A stretch of 59,589 nt of DNA from positions 1 through 59,589 of the forward strand of contig NZ_JAJALI010000002.1 in NCBI RefSeq assembly GCF_020523795.1, in the 5' to 3' direction. Position numbers and translations under genes: made by a program. This document shows, piece by piece, positions 32,523-40,978 of the stretch (positions within the stretch are counted from its first letter, which is position 1; each line of letters opens with the position of its first letter). Under the pieces are notes generated by a model. It saw only the letters and a list, made by a program, of their open reading frames with translations. It was not told where the DNA came from and ran no database searches. Source of the stretch: Ancylobacter sp. Lp-2 (GTDB lineage: Bacteria > Pseudomonadota > Alphaproteobacteria > Rhizobiales > Xanthobacteraceae).

Positions 32523-33466
32523 GGCTCGACCTTGCGCAAGATATCCGCGACGAGGCTGCGCCCGGTGCGCCCCTCGCCGAGGGCGGTCCAACTGGGGATC
32601 AGCCGGTGAGCGAGTGCATCGGCCGCAAGCGCGGTGACATCCTCGGGCAGGACGTAGTCGCGCCCTCTCAGCCAGGCGCGCGCCTGCGCGGCCACGGCAA
32701 GTGCCAGGGTGCCGCGCGGGGAAATGGGATGCTCGACCCATTCGGCGACGGCGCCGCCGGCGCGCGAGGCCATGACCAGCCGGACGATGAAGTCCTTGAG
32801 CGCGGGAGCGAGATGCACCCTCGCGACCTCTGCCTTCGCCTCATGCAGCTTTTCGACCGAAAGCGGAATCGAGGCCAGGGACGGCGGCGCGATCCGCTCG
32901 GCCGTCACCAGATCGAGGATCGCCCGTTCCTGCTCGGCCAGAGGCAGGCTGAGGGAGAGATGCAGCAGGAAGCGGTCCATCTGCGCCTCCGGCAATGGAA
33001 ACGTGCCCTCGTGTTCGATCGGGTTCTGGGTGGCGACGACCATGAAGGGATCGGGCAGGGGGCGGGTCACGCCCGAGGTGGTGACCTGACCTTCCGCCAT
33101 GGCCTCCAGCAGCGCCGACTGGACCTTCGGCGGGGCCCGGTTGATCTCGTCCACCAGCACCAGCGCGTGGAAGAGCGGACCGGGCATGAAATCGAAGCCG
33201 CCGGTTTCCGGGCGGAAAACCTGCGTGCCGGTGAGGTCCGACGGCAGCAGGTCCGGCGTGCACTGGATGCGCGCGTGGCTGCCGGGGAGATGGGCGGCGA
33301 GGCGCTTGACGGCGCGGGTCTTGGCGATGCCCGGCGGCCCCTCGATCAGCACATGCCCGCCGGCGAGCAGCGCGATCAGCAGCCGCTCGACCATTTCCTC
33401 ATGTCCGATCAGGCCTACGGCCACTTCGGCACCGAGGCGGGTGATCGGATGGCTCATGTCGTTCAT
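32516..33466 (-). CDS. MoxR-family AAA+ ATPase
   Basis: Chaperone-like ATPase that, with VWA partners, matures or activates periplasmic/membrane complexes. 316 residues from ATG 33466 behind GGGAGG. Walker A IEGPPGIAKT (about 41-50), Walker B ALVLVDEINRAPPKVQSALLEAM, sensor 1 VVATQNPIEHEGTFPLPEAQ and the following MDRFLLHLSLSLP are all typical of MoxR. It opens the chain MoxR-DUF58-DUF4381-VWA-VWA-TPR-BatD. The kinase gene ends 92 bp upstream on the same strand, so the regulators and the chain may be co-transcribed. Confidence 0.95.
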   Translation of the reverse strand: MNDMSHPITRLGAEVAVGLIGHEEMVERLLIALLAGGHVLIEGPPGIAKTRAVKRLAAHLPGSHARIQCTPDLLPSDLTGTQVFRPETGGFDFMPGPLFHALVLVDEINRAPPKVQSALLEAMAEGQVTTSGVTRPLPDPFMVVATQNPIEHEGTFPLPEAQMDRFLLHLSLSLPLAEQERAILDLVTAERIAPPSLASIPLSVEKLHEAKAEVARVHLAPALKDFIVRLVMASRAGGAVAEWVEHPISPRGTLALAVAAQARAWLRGRDYVLPEDVTALAADALAHRLIPSWTALGEGRTGRSLVADILRKVEPW

Positions 33467-33558
33467 GCAGGAAGCCTCCCTGTGTCCGCGGAGGATGCGC
33501 GCGGGCACCCACGGCCGCCAGAGAGGCTTTCCCGACCGACCCGGGAAGATCGCCCGGG

Positions 33559-34884
33559 TCAGCGCGGCAGTCGGGCCAGCGCGCGCATGCCGCCCTCGAC
33601 CGGGGCCAGAGAGAAACTGCCCCCCAGGGCGTCGACCCGCTCCCGGATGCCGAGCAGGCCATAGCCATCCCCAATCGAGCCGTCATGGCGGGGCGAGCCG
33701 TCATCCGTGGCGGTAAGGACGATGTCGGCGGCGACCTCGATCCGAAGCGAGACCATCTTCGGCGCGCCATGACGTATGGCGTTGGTCACGCATTCCTGGG
33801 CGATGCGGTAGAGGCTGAGCGCCAGTTCGTCCGGCACGGCGTCGATGTCGCCGGTAAGCTCAAGCCCGAAGCGCACGGCCGGTACGCGGCTGCGCCAGTC
33901 CGCCACCAGCCGCTCCAGAGCCGGGCGCAACCCCAGATCGTCGAGGTCCGGCGGTCGCAGCCGGGAGAGTTCCGCCCGCAGGCTGTCCATCATCTGGCCG
34001 GTTATTTCGGCGATGCGCGCGCCGTCTTCGGCCGTGGATTCTCCGGATTGGGTGATCGCCGCGGCCAAAGCCCGGGTGGCCGTCAGGCACTGGCCGAACT
34101 CGTCGTGAAGTTCGCGCGCCAGCGCCCGCCTTTCGCTTTCCTGCACGGTGAACAGCCGTCGGGTGAGATCGGTTCGTTGCGCCTGCGCGTCCTGCAGCGT
34201 CGCGGCGGTGTCATTCAACGCGGAACTCAGCTGGTCGAATTCCGCGACGTGCAGATGGGGCAGGCGGGTGGCGAAGTCGCCGCGCCGCAATCGCTCGATC
34301 CCGCGCAATATGGTGCGGAACGGTGCCAGCAGGCGGACCACGAGAAGCCCGGTCAGGACGGCGCCGCCGATCGCCATGCCCACCGCGACGCGCATCAGAT
34401 CGCCCGTGCGGGCCCAGGCCCGCGTGATGATGACGCCCGGATCGGCGATGGCGGTCACATAGGCGTCGGAGACGTACCGTGTCCGGACGGGCACGGCGAT
34501 CGGCTCGGGTACCAGGCCGACGTGCCGTGCCAGCCACACGAACCATTCCGGAGGCACGGCGGCCGCCAGATAGGGACCGCAGCGCCGTTGTACCGGTTGA
34601 TCCCGGGGGCCGAGCTCGACGCATATTCCCGGCGCGATCAGGCTCCAGGCTGGAAATTGCTGCCAATCGCGAAACACCGGCATCGGTGCCACGCCACCGA
34701 AGGCGAGGCCCTCGAAGCTCGGCCGGGCGGCGATGGCATCGGAAACCAGCGTGGCGGTGGTCTGTGTATCCCGTCGGGCGGCGTTTGCCGTATCCCAGAG
34801 CACCCAGCCGGCGGCAGTCAGCACGGTCAGCAGCCCTGCCGCCAATACCCGCAACACCAGCTGGGGCAGCAGTCCGCGCATCAT
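33559..34884 (-). CDS. Sensor histidine kinase (NarX/HisKA_3 type)
   Basis: 441 residues: transmembrane helix about 5-30, periplasmic sensor region about 31-165, second helix about 166-187, a HAMP-like linker (FRTILRGIERLRRGDFATRLPHL), a HisKA_3 dimerisation domain with phospho-acceptor His about 260 in ERRALARELHDEFGQ, and an HATPase_c domain (AQECVTNAIRHG, GDGYGLLGIRERVDALGG). The sensor region matches no domain I recognise. The response regulator gene overlaps by 4 bp upstream. Kinases of this build include the MxaY/FlhS type controlling methanol/formaldehyde oxidation in Paracoccus; the downstream MoxR cluster and frmA-fghA make this an attractive but unproven comparison. Confidence 0.9.
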   Translation of the reverse strand: MMRGLLPQLVLRVLAAGLLTVLTAAGWVLWDTANAARRDTQTTATLVSDAIAARPSFEGLAFGGVAPMPVFRDWQQFPAWSLIAPGICVELGPRDQPVQRRCGPYLAAAVPPEWFVWLARHVGLVPEPIAVPVRTRYVSDAYVTAIADPGVIITRAWARTGDLMRVAVGMAIGGAVLTGLLVVRLLAPFRTILRGIERLRRGDFATRLPHLHVAEFDQLSSALNDTAATLQDAQAQRTDLTRRLFTVQESERRALARELHDEFGQCLTATRALAAAITQSGESTAEDGARIAEITGQMMDSLRAELSRLRPPDLDDLGLRPALERLVADWRSRVPAVRFGLELTGDIDAVPDELALSLYRIAQECVTNAIRHGAPKMVSLRIEVAADIVLTATDDGSPRHDGSIGDGYGLLGIRERVDALGGSFSLAPVEGGMRALARLPR

Positions 34885-35516
34885 ATCGCCGGGACGAGGC
34901 CGGCGCGCTGGGCCTTCAGCATGAGCTCGGCATCGCCGGAAGCGCCGAGTTTGGCGCGGATCTGTGACAGGTTGTTCTGCACCGTCTTGGACGAGAGGCC
35001 GAGGCTATGGGCGATGGTCCGTCCGTTCATGCCGCGCACCAGGAGAAGAAGGATGTCGCGCTCGCGCGGCGTCAGCCCGGCGAAATCGTCGTTTTCGATG
35101 GAGGTGCGTGCGAACTCCTGGGCCATATCGGCCGAGAGCACGCGCCGCCCCGATATCACCGTGGTGATGGCCCGGACGAGTTCGTCCGGCGGACTGCTCT
35201 TGGAAACGAAGCCCCGCGCTCCGGCGGCCATGGCCTTCTGCGCGAAGATGGCCCCCTGGTGCATGGAGACGATGATGATGTGGGCTTGCGGGTCGTGCTG
35301 GAGGATCGCCTCGACCGCCGCGAAACCGCCGCCTCCCGGCATGGAAAGGTCCATCAGCACGATGTCGGGTCTGTGCTCGGTGAAGGCCGTCAGCGCCGCA
35401 TCGCCATCGCCGGCTTCGGCCACGACCGAAAAACCGGGCTGGCGTCCCAGCAGCCGGCGGTAGCCTTCGCGCACGATGGGATGATCGTCGACCAGGAGGA
35501 TGCGGATCGGATCCAT
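34881..35516 (-). CDS. NarL/FixJ-family response regulator
   Basis: 211 residues from ATG 35516. Receiver domain with acidic pocket (LLVDDHP), phospho-acceptor Asp about 56 (IVLMDLSMPG), the Thr/Ser and Lys positions (IVSMHQGA, GFVSKSSP), and a C-terminal LuxR helix-turn-helix (FAGLTPRERDILLLLVRGMNGRTIAHSLGLSSKTVQNNLSQI). It is translated with its partner kinase through a 4-bp overlap. A longer frame upstream lacks coding character. It is the first gene of the minus-strand unit leading into the MoxR cluster, so that cluster is a plausible target. Confidence 0.94.
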   Translation of the reverse strand: MDPIRILLVDDHPIVREGYRRLLGRQPGFSVVAEAGDGDAALTAFTEHRPDIVLMDLSMPGGGGFAAVEAILQHDPQAHIIIVSMHQGAIFAQKAMAAGARGFVSKSSPPDELVRAITTVISGRRVLSADMAQEFARTSIENDDFAGLTPRERDILLLLVRGMNGRTIAHSLGLSSKTVQNNLSQIRAKLGASGDAELMLKAQRAGLVPAI

Positions 35517-35723
35517 GGCGAGAGGATATCGCGAGCCGGCTTCGGGACAAATGGCGATATGGTCGCGGCTGAGCCGAAGAGGCCGCCGCGTATTGTCCGC
35601 CGCGCCAGGGCGCGACGGCCGGGGCATGAGCCTCGGCGCTCGCTGTCCGGGACAAGGGATCCGGCTACGCGTTTAGTCCCGCCGGATGGAAGGCGCGTGG
35701 CCCGCGGGCCTCGAACGTTGCAG

Positions 35724-37136
35724 CTACGTCCGCACCACCTTGCCCGGGTTCATGATGCCCGCTGGATCGAGCGCGGCCTTGATGGCACGCATCATGTGGA
35801 GCTTCGCCGGATCGCCGTAGCGGTCCAGCAGGTCGAGCTTCACGACGCCGATGCCGTATTCCGCACCGAAGGAGCCCCCCATCGCCACGGCCAGATCGTA
35901 GACGCGCGGAGAGACCTCGCGCTCGAGCCAGGACTTGTAGCTGCCCGGCTCCGCTTCGACCGGCGCAACCACGTTGAAATGGACGTTGCCGTCGCCGACA
36001 TGGCCGTAGATCGACAGGCGTCCGCCCGCGCCGTGGGTCGCCACGATGGCGGAGGCCTCGGTGATGAAGGCGGGCAGAACGGAGGTCGGCACGGAGACGT
36101 CGTGCTTCACCGAGCCACCATTCGCCACCTCGGCCTCGGGAATATGTTCGCGCAGATACCACAGCCGGTCGCGCTGCTGCTCGCCGGCGGCAAGCGTGCC
36201 GTCGGTAACCAGGCCCTCGCCCATCAGTTCTTCCAGCAGCTGCGCGACGGCTTCCTCCATGGCGAACACCGGCGAACAGGTTTGCGCTTCCAGCAGCACG
36301 TAATGGGCAGAGGGTGCCGACAGGGGATGGCGCAGGCTGTCCTGTGCGGCGAGCAGCAGCGCGAGCGAGTGATGGGAGATGTATTCGAACGAGGTGATGT
36401 TCTCACCGGTGAACTGCTGGGCTCGCGCGAGGATGGTGGTGAGCGCGTCGATGTCCTCGATGGCGAGGAAGGCGGTGACCGTCTGCGCGGCTTTCCGCGC
36501 CAGCTTCAGCGACACGGCGGTGATGACGCCGAGCGTGCCCTCGGCGCCCAGCAGGATCTGCTTCACGTCATAGCCGGTATTGTTCTTGCGCAGCGGCTGC
36601 AGGACGTCGAGCAGCTGCCCGTCCGGCAGCACGGCCTCGAGGCCCAGCACCAGGTCGCGGGCCATGCCGTGCTTCAGGACGGAGATGCCGCCCGCATTGG
36701 TGGAGAGGTTGCCGCCGATCTGGCAGGACTGACGCGAGCCGAGGTCCAGCGGCAGCATCAGGCCGGCATCGTTCGCGGCTTCCTGCAGGACGCTCAGCAC
36801 GCAGCCTGCCTCCGCGGTCAGCGAGAGGTTGGCCGCGTCGATGCCGCGCACGGCGTTCAGGCGTTCGAGGCTCAGCACCAGCTCGTCGCCCTGCGTGGAG
36901 GGGGTGGCGGCGGCGCAATAGGAGGTGTTGCCGCCCTGCGGTACCAGCGGCACGCCATGCGCCGCGCAGCTGGCAACGATGCGCTGCACCTCCGCCGTGG
37001 TGCGCGGCCGCAGGACGGCGCGCGAGCGGCCCGTTCGGAAGCGGCGGAAATCCGTGAGGTATCTAGAAACCACGTCCGGATCGGTGATGTAGAGATCCGC
37101 CGGCAGATCGCCGAGAACACTGTCGATTCTATCCAT
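35724..37136 (-). CDS. FAD-linked oxidase (GlcD/D-lactate dehydrogenase-like)
   Basis: 470-residue flavoprotein oxidising a D-2-hydroxyacid (D-lactate, glycolate or 2-hydroxyglutarate type). The PCMH FAD-binding domain is seen in AVLRPRTTAEVQRIVASC, GVPLVPQGGNTSYCAAATP, IGGNLSTNAGGISVLKHG and LLGAEGTLGVITAVSLKL. The C-terminal FAD_oxidase_C domain has SIYGHVGDGNVHFNV and a GSFGAEYGIGVVK...LDPAGIMNPGKV ending. GGAGGTGG precedes ATG 37136. It is a lone gene divergent from the cytochrome c operon; electrons could pass to the quinone pool or to a cytochrome. Confidence 0.92.
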   Translation of the reverse strand: MDRIDSVLGDLPADLYITDPDVVSRYLTDFRRFRTGRSRAVLRPRTTAEVQRIVASCAAHGVPLVPQGGNTSYCAAATPSTQGDELVLSLERLNAVRGIDAANLSLTAEAGCVLSVLQEAANDAGLMLPLDLGSRQSCQIGGNLSTNAGGISVLKHGMARDLVLGLEAVLPDGQLLDVLQPLRKNNTGYDVKQILLGAEGTLGVITAVSLKLARKAAQTVTAFLAIEDIDALTTILARAQQFTGENITSFEYISHHSLALLLAAQDSLRHPLSAPSAHYVLLEAQTCSPVFAMEEAVAQLLEELMGEGLVTDGTLAAGEQQRDRLWYLREHIPEAEVANGGSVKHDVSVPTSVLPAFITEASAIVATHGAGGRLSIYGHVGDGNVHFNVVAPVEAEPGSYKSWLEREVSPRVYDLAVAMGGSFGAEYGIGVVKLDLLDRYGDPAKLHMMRAIKAALDPAGIMNPGKVVRT

Positions 37137-37746
37137 ACCCACCTCCGCTTTTGATGCCTCGATTAGCAGGTCGGCCGGGAAGAGTGCTCGGTCAGAAGGG
37201 GCTGCGGCAAAATATTCTGTGCTCTCCGCTGACCGACACCATGCCGGAGGGCCCCCTCGCCGGGGATCCCGGCCCTTGAGGTTCTGCGCGTTTCGCCCCG
37301 TTTCCAGCCGCTGAAACCGATCGTTGGTATCCGACCGCGCGAGGTGTTCTCGGCGACGGCGCACGGGAGACGCCCTGTAACCCGCTGCCCGGAATCCAGG
37401 CGAGGTTGCGGTCGGCCGATCTGGCGCTCTCCGTGGTCGATAGCTCAGGGTGGGCGGCTCGGGGGTGCTCTCGAATCCGGGGCGGGTGGCGGCAGCTGGC
37501 ACGGACTGGGGCAGAGCCCCCGGTGGACACTCCCGGACGCCACTCATGAATTCACAACATAGGCTTATGCGACGCCGCCGATCTAATCGAGGCCGCCCGC
37601 TCACGTTAGGTTAGCGGTGGTCATGCGCGACGGAGGAAAGGTCAGAGGCGTGTCGCGCGGGCTCGCCATGCGATGGGAGCCTGATGCCGTCCCCAGCAAA
37701 CAGCAGCCTTTGCAGCGCACCTATTGCAACGACTGACGGAAACGGA
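37137..37746. other. 610-base divergent intergenic region without a recognised gene
   Basis: Lies between the FAD oxidase (-) and cytochrome c (+) starts. Short frames on both strands are Arg/Pro-rich and show no domain. An AT-richer stretch near 37545-37572 (GAATTCACAACATAGGC) may hold a promoter. I see no terminator, repeat or RNA gene; part of it may be a decayed gene. Confidence 0.5.
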
Positions 37747-38133
37747 ATGATTTCGAGATTCATTGCCCTCTCTCCTGCTTTTATCCTGACCGCCGCGCTG
37801 ATGCCGGGCCCGGCTTTCGCCCAGGACGCCGCCGCCGGCGAGCGCCTGTTCCGCCAGCGCTGCGCCTCCTGCCATACCGTCCAGCCGGGGCAGAACCGCA
37901 TCGGCCCGACCTTGTCCGGCCTTGTCGGCCGCAAGGCGGGCAGCGTCGAGGGCGCCCGCTATTCGCCCAAGATGCGTGAACTCGACGTCACCTGGGACGC
38001 GGCGCGGATCGACAGCTTCATCGCCAATCCGCGCGCCATGGTGCCGGGCACCACGATGACGGTGTCGGTCGCCAATGCCGCCGACCGGGCGAACATCACC
38101 GCCTATCTCGCGGGACTGGCGGCCGCGAACTGA
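37747..38133 (+). CDS. Periplasmic class I cytochrome c
   Basis: 128 residues: signal peptide (MISRFIALSPAFILTAALMPGPAFA), a single heme site CASCH (Cys about 39 and 42, His about 43), and a likely axial Met about 104 in NPRAMVPGTTM. The SGLVGRKAGSVEGARYSP segment is that of mitochondrial-like c2/c550 cytochromes. It is directly followed by the iron-sulfur and molybdopterin subunits of a hydroxylase, an arrangement found where the enzyme passes electrons to cytochrome c instead of NAD or oxygen. Confidence 0.93.
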   Translation: MISRFIALSPAFILTAALMPGPAFAQDAAAGERLFRQRCASCHTVQPGQNRIGPTLSGLVGRKAGSVEGARYSPKMRELDVTWDAARIDSFIANPRAMVPGTTMTVSVANAADRANITAYLAGLAAAN

Positions 38134-38165
38134 CCGAACCTTCATCCTCAAGCCGGGAGCGCGAG

Positions 38166-38630
38166 ATGACGAAACTCAACGTCAACGGGAAAGTGGTCGA
38201 GGTCGATGTCGAGGACGACACGCCTCTTCTTTGGGTCATACGCGAGCATGTCGGCCTGACCGGCACCAAATACGGCTGCGGCGTCGCCCAGTGCGGCGCC
38301 TGCACTGTGCATCTCGACGGGGTGGCGACGCGCTCCTGCGCGCTGCCGGTCAGTGCGGTGACCGAGGAGAACAGGATCGTCACCATCGAGGGGCTCGGGG
38401 CCGAGACGCCGCACCCGGTGCAGCAGGCCTGGGCCGAGCTCGACGTCGCCCAATGCGGCTACTGCCAGGTTGGCATGATCATGGCCGCCTCCTCGCTGCT
38501 GGCGCAGAACCCCAATCCCAGCGACGACGACATCCGTGCCGAGATCACCAACATCTGTCGCTGCGGAACCTATCCGCGAGTGCTGGCCGGCGTGAAGCTC
38601 GCCGCCGAGCGCATGACCAATCGCGGTTGA
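38166..38630 (+). CDS. 2Fe-2S subunit of a molybdenum hydroxylase (IorA/aldehyde oxidase small subunit)
   Basis: 154 residues carrying two [2Fe-2S] clusters. The plant-ferredoxin-type cluster is coordinated by YGCGVAQCGACTVHLDG with a distal Cys (RSCALPV), and the helical-domain cluster by QCGYCQVGM and NICRCGTYPRV. It transfers electrons from the molybdenum centre in the large subunit encoded next. No FAD subunit is encoded, which distinguishes this two-subunit Ior-type enzyme from xanthine dehydrogenase or CO dehydrogenase. It starts 32 bp after the cytochrome c gene. Confidence 0.95.
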   Translation: MTKLNVNGKVVEVDVEDDTPLLWVIREHVGLTGTKYGCGVAQCGACTVHLDGVATRSCALPVSAVTEENRIVTIEGLGAETPHPVQQAWAELDVAQCGYCQVGMIMAASSLLAQNPNPSDDDIRAEITNICRCGTYPRVLAGVKLAAERMTNRG

Positions 38631-38641
38631 GGGAGGCGTCG

Positions 38642-40855
38642 ATGACCATGCAGGAACGGATCCATTCGCAGAGCGCCGCCGGCCGGCTCTCCCGTCGCGG
38701 CTTCCTCACCGGCGCCGGTGCCGCCGCAGGTGCCTTCAGCTTCGGCTTTTCCTTTCCGCTGCCAGCCCGCGCCGTGGCGCAACAGGCGGCCGGGGAGGCG
38801 GTCAAGGAAGTTAATGCCTGGGTAGTGATCCAGCCGGACGAGACCGTGATCGTCCGCATCGCCCGCACTGAGATGGGGCAGGGCTCGCTGACCGGCCTCG
38901 CCCAGCTGGTCGCCGAGGAACTCGACTGCGACTGGGACAAGGTGCGCTTCGAACTCGTGAAGCCGGGCGAGAACCGGCGGCGCGAGCGGGTGTGGCGCGA
39001 CCAGTCCACCGGCGGCTCGCGCGCCATTCGCGGCTCGCAGGAATATGTCCGCATGGGGGGCGCCACCGCGCGGGCCATGCTGGTGCAGGCGGCGGCGCAG
39101 CAATGGGGCGTGCCCGCGGCGCAATGCAGCGTCGCCAAGGGCGTCATCACCCATCAGGCGAGCGGGCGTTCGACTACTTATGGCGCGGTCGCGGCCGCCG
39201 CCAACGGCATCGCGCCGCCGACCGGCCTCACGCTGAAGGACCCGAAGGACTGGACCATTGCCGGCCAGCCGGTGAAGCGGCTCGACACGCTCGACAAGCT
39301 GAACGGTTCGCTGGTCTACGGCATGGACATCTCCATGCCCGGCATGCTGGTCGCCATTCCCAAGGCCTGCCCGGTGCATGGTGGCAAGCTGAAGAGCTTT
39401 GATGCCTCCGCCGTGGCGAACATGCGCGGCGTGAAGCACGTGCTGCGCGTCGACGACGAGACGGTGGCGGTGGTGGCCGACACCTTCTGGCGCGCCAAGA
39501 CCGCGCTCGATTCCCTGCCCATCGAATGGGACAACGGGCCGAACGCCAATGTCTCCAGCGAGACCATCGCCGCGATGCTGCGCGAGGGCCTGACCGCCGA
39601 GACCGAGTTCGTCGGCAACCGCGTCGGCGACGCCAAGGCGGTGCTGGCCAGCGCCGGCCGGGTGATCGAGGCGGATTACGGCTTTCCCTACCAGAACCAT
39701 GCGCCGATGGAGGTGATCAACGCCACGGTGCGCTGGACGCCGGAGCGTTGCGAGATGTGGGGCCCGACGCAAGTGGCCGAGGCGGCGCTCGACGCGCTGG
39801 CCGCCGCGGCCGAGTTGCCGGTCGAGGCCTGCGAGGTACATGTCGTGCGCATCGGCGGCAGTTTTGGCCGCCGGCTGACCACGGAATACGTCACCATGGC
39901 GGCCCGCATCGCCAAGCAGGTTCCGGGCACGCCGGTGAAGATGATGTGGACCCGCGAGGAGGACATGGTGCAGGGGCGCTACCACCCCGTCACCCAGTGC
40001 CGCCTGCGCGGCGCTGTGGATGCGGATGGCAATCTCGACGCGCTGCACATGCGCATTTCCGGCCAGTCGATCATGGCCTATATGCGCCCCTCGATCATGA
40101 CCGCCAATGGCGACCCCGTCACCTTCCAGGGCCTGATGCCCGGCGGGGCGGAGATGGCGATCGGCTACACCATCCCCAACCTGCTCATCGACCACGCGAT
40201 GCGCAACCCGCATATCCGGCCCGGCGCCTGGCGCGGCGTCAACCTCAACCAGAACGCCGTCTATCTCGAGTGCTTCATCGACGAACTGGCGCAGGCGGCG
40301 AAGGTCGATCCGCTGGCGTTCCGCCGCAAGCTGATGGCGAACCATCCCAAGCACCTCGCCGTGCTGGAAGCCGCCGCGAAGGGCATCGGCTGGGAGACCA
40401 CCAAGCCGCCGGAGGGCGTGCATCGCGGCCTCGCCCAGGTGATGGGCTTCGGCAGCTATGTGGCGGCGGCGGCCGAGGTCTCGGTCAAGGATGGCCGGCT
40501 GAAGATCCACCGCATCGTTGCCGCCACCGACCCCGGCTATGTCGTCAATCCGCAGCAGGTGGAGGCGCAGATCGCCGGCTCCTTCGTCTACGGCCTGTCC
40601 GCCATGCTCTATGGCGAGTGCACGGTGAAGGACGGGCGGATCGTCGAGGAGAACTTCGACACCTACAACGTCATGCGGCTCGACGAGATGCCGGTGGTGG
40701 AGGTGATCACCGTGCCGTCGGGCGGCTTCTGGGGTGGCGTCGGCGAGCCGACCATCGCGGTCGCCGCGCCGGCGGTGCTCAATGCGCTGTTCGCTGCCAC
40801 CGGCAAGCGCGTGCGCCAGCTGCCGCTGAAGAACATCGACCTCAATCTGAGCTGA
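38642..40855 (+). CDS. Molybdopterin-binding large subunit of an Ior-type hydroxylase/aldehyde dehydrogenase
   Basis: 737 residues from ATG 38642 behind GGGAGG. A twin-arginine leader (RLSRRGFLTGAGAAAG) points to Tat export of the folded enzyme, probably with the iron-sulfur subunit as passenger. Molybdopterin-domain motifs include ARTEMGQGSLTGLAQLVAEEL, RDQSTGGSRAIRGSQEY, GGSFGRRLTTEYV, RPGAWRGVNLNQNAVYLECF and the terminal GGFWGGVGEPTIAVAAPAVLNAL, in which the Glu after GVG is the catalytic base. Enzymes of this group hydroxylate isoquinoline, nicotinate or aldehydes. With cytochrome c upstream, periplasmic aldehyde oxidation is the most likely role. Confidence 0.94.
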   Translation: MTMQERIHSQSAAGRLSRRGFLTGAGAAAGAFSFGFSFPLPARAVAQQAAGEAVKEVNAWVVIQPDETVIVRIARTEMGQGSLTGLAQLVAEELDCDWDKVRFELVKPGENRRRERVWRDQSTGGSRAIRGSQEYVRMGGATARAMLVQAAAQQWGVPAAQCSVAKGVITHQASGRSTTYGAVAAAANGIAPPTGLTLKDPKDWTIAGQPVKRLDTLDKLNGSLVYGMDISMPGMLVAIPKACPVHGGKLKSFDASAVANMRGVKHVLRVDDETVAVVADTFWRAKTALDSLPIEWDNGPNANVSSETIAAMLREGLTAETEFVGNRVGDAKAVLASAGRVIEADYGFPYQNHAPMEVINATVRWTPERCEMWGPTQVAEAALDALAAAAELPVEACEVHVVRIGGSFGRRLTTEYVTMAARIAKQVPGTPVKMMWTREEDMVQGRYHPVTQCRLRGAVDADGNLDALHMRISGQSIMAYMRPSIMTANGDPVTFQGLMPGGAEMAIGYTIPNLLIDHAMRNPHIRPGAWRGVNLNQNAVYLECFIDELAQAAKVDPLAFRRKLMANHPKHLAVLEAAAKGIGWETTKPPEGVHRGLAQVMGFGSYVAAAAEVSVKDGRLKIHRIVAATDPGYVVNPQQVEAQIAGSFVYGLSAMLYGECTVKDGRIVEENFDTYNVMRLDEMPVVEVITVPSGGFWGGVGEPTIAVAAPAVLNALFAATGKRVRQLPLKNIDLNLS

Positions 40856-40978
40856 GGTGCCCGCGCCGGGTCTGCCACCGCAGGTCCGGCGCATCCTCAT
40901 CCGTCGCCGTTCAACGCCGCCGGTGTCCCGGTCGGCGAACCGCCGGGCTGTCGCCGGTCTCGGCCAAGGAGATGCCCC

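Noticed and set aside
35007..37154. 715-codon open frame on the plus strand
   Set aside because: Antisense to the response regulator and FAD oxidase genes; no motif.
37192..37562. Small frames in the FAD oxidase/cytochrome c gap
   Set aside because: Overlapping frames on both strands with Arg/Pro-rich products and no ribosome site or domain.
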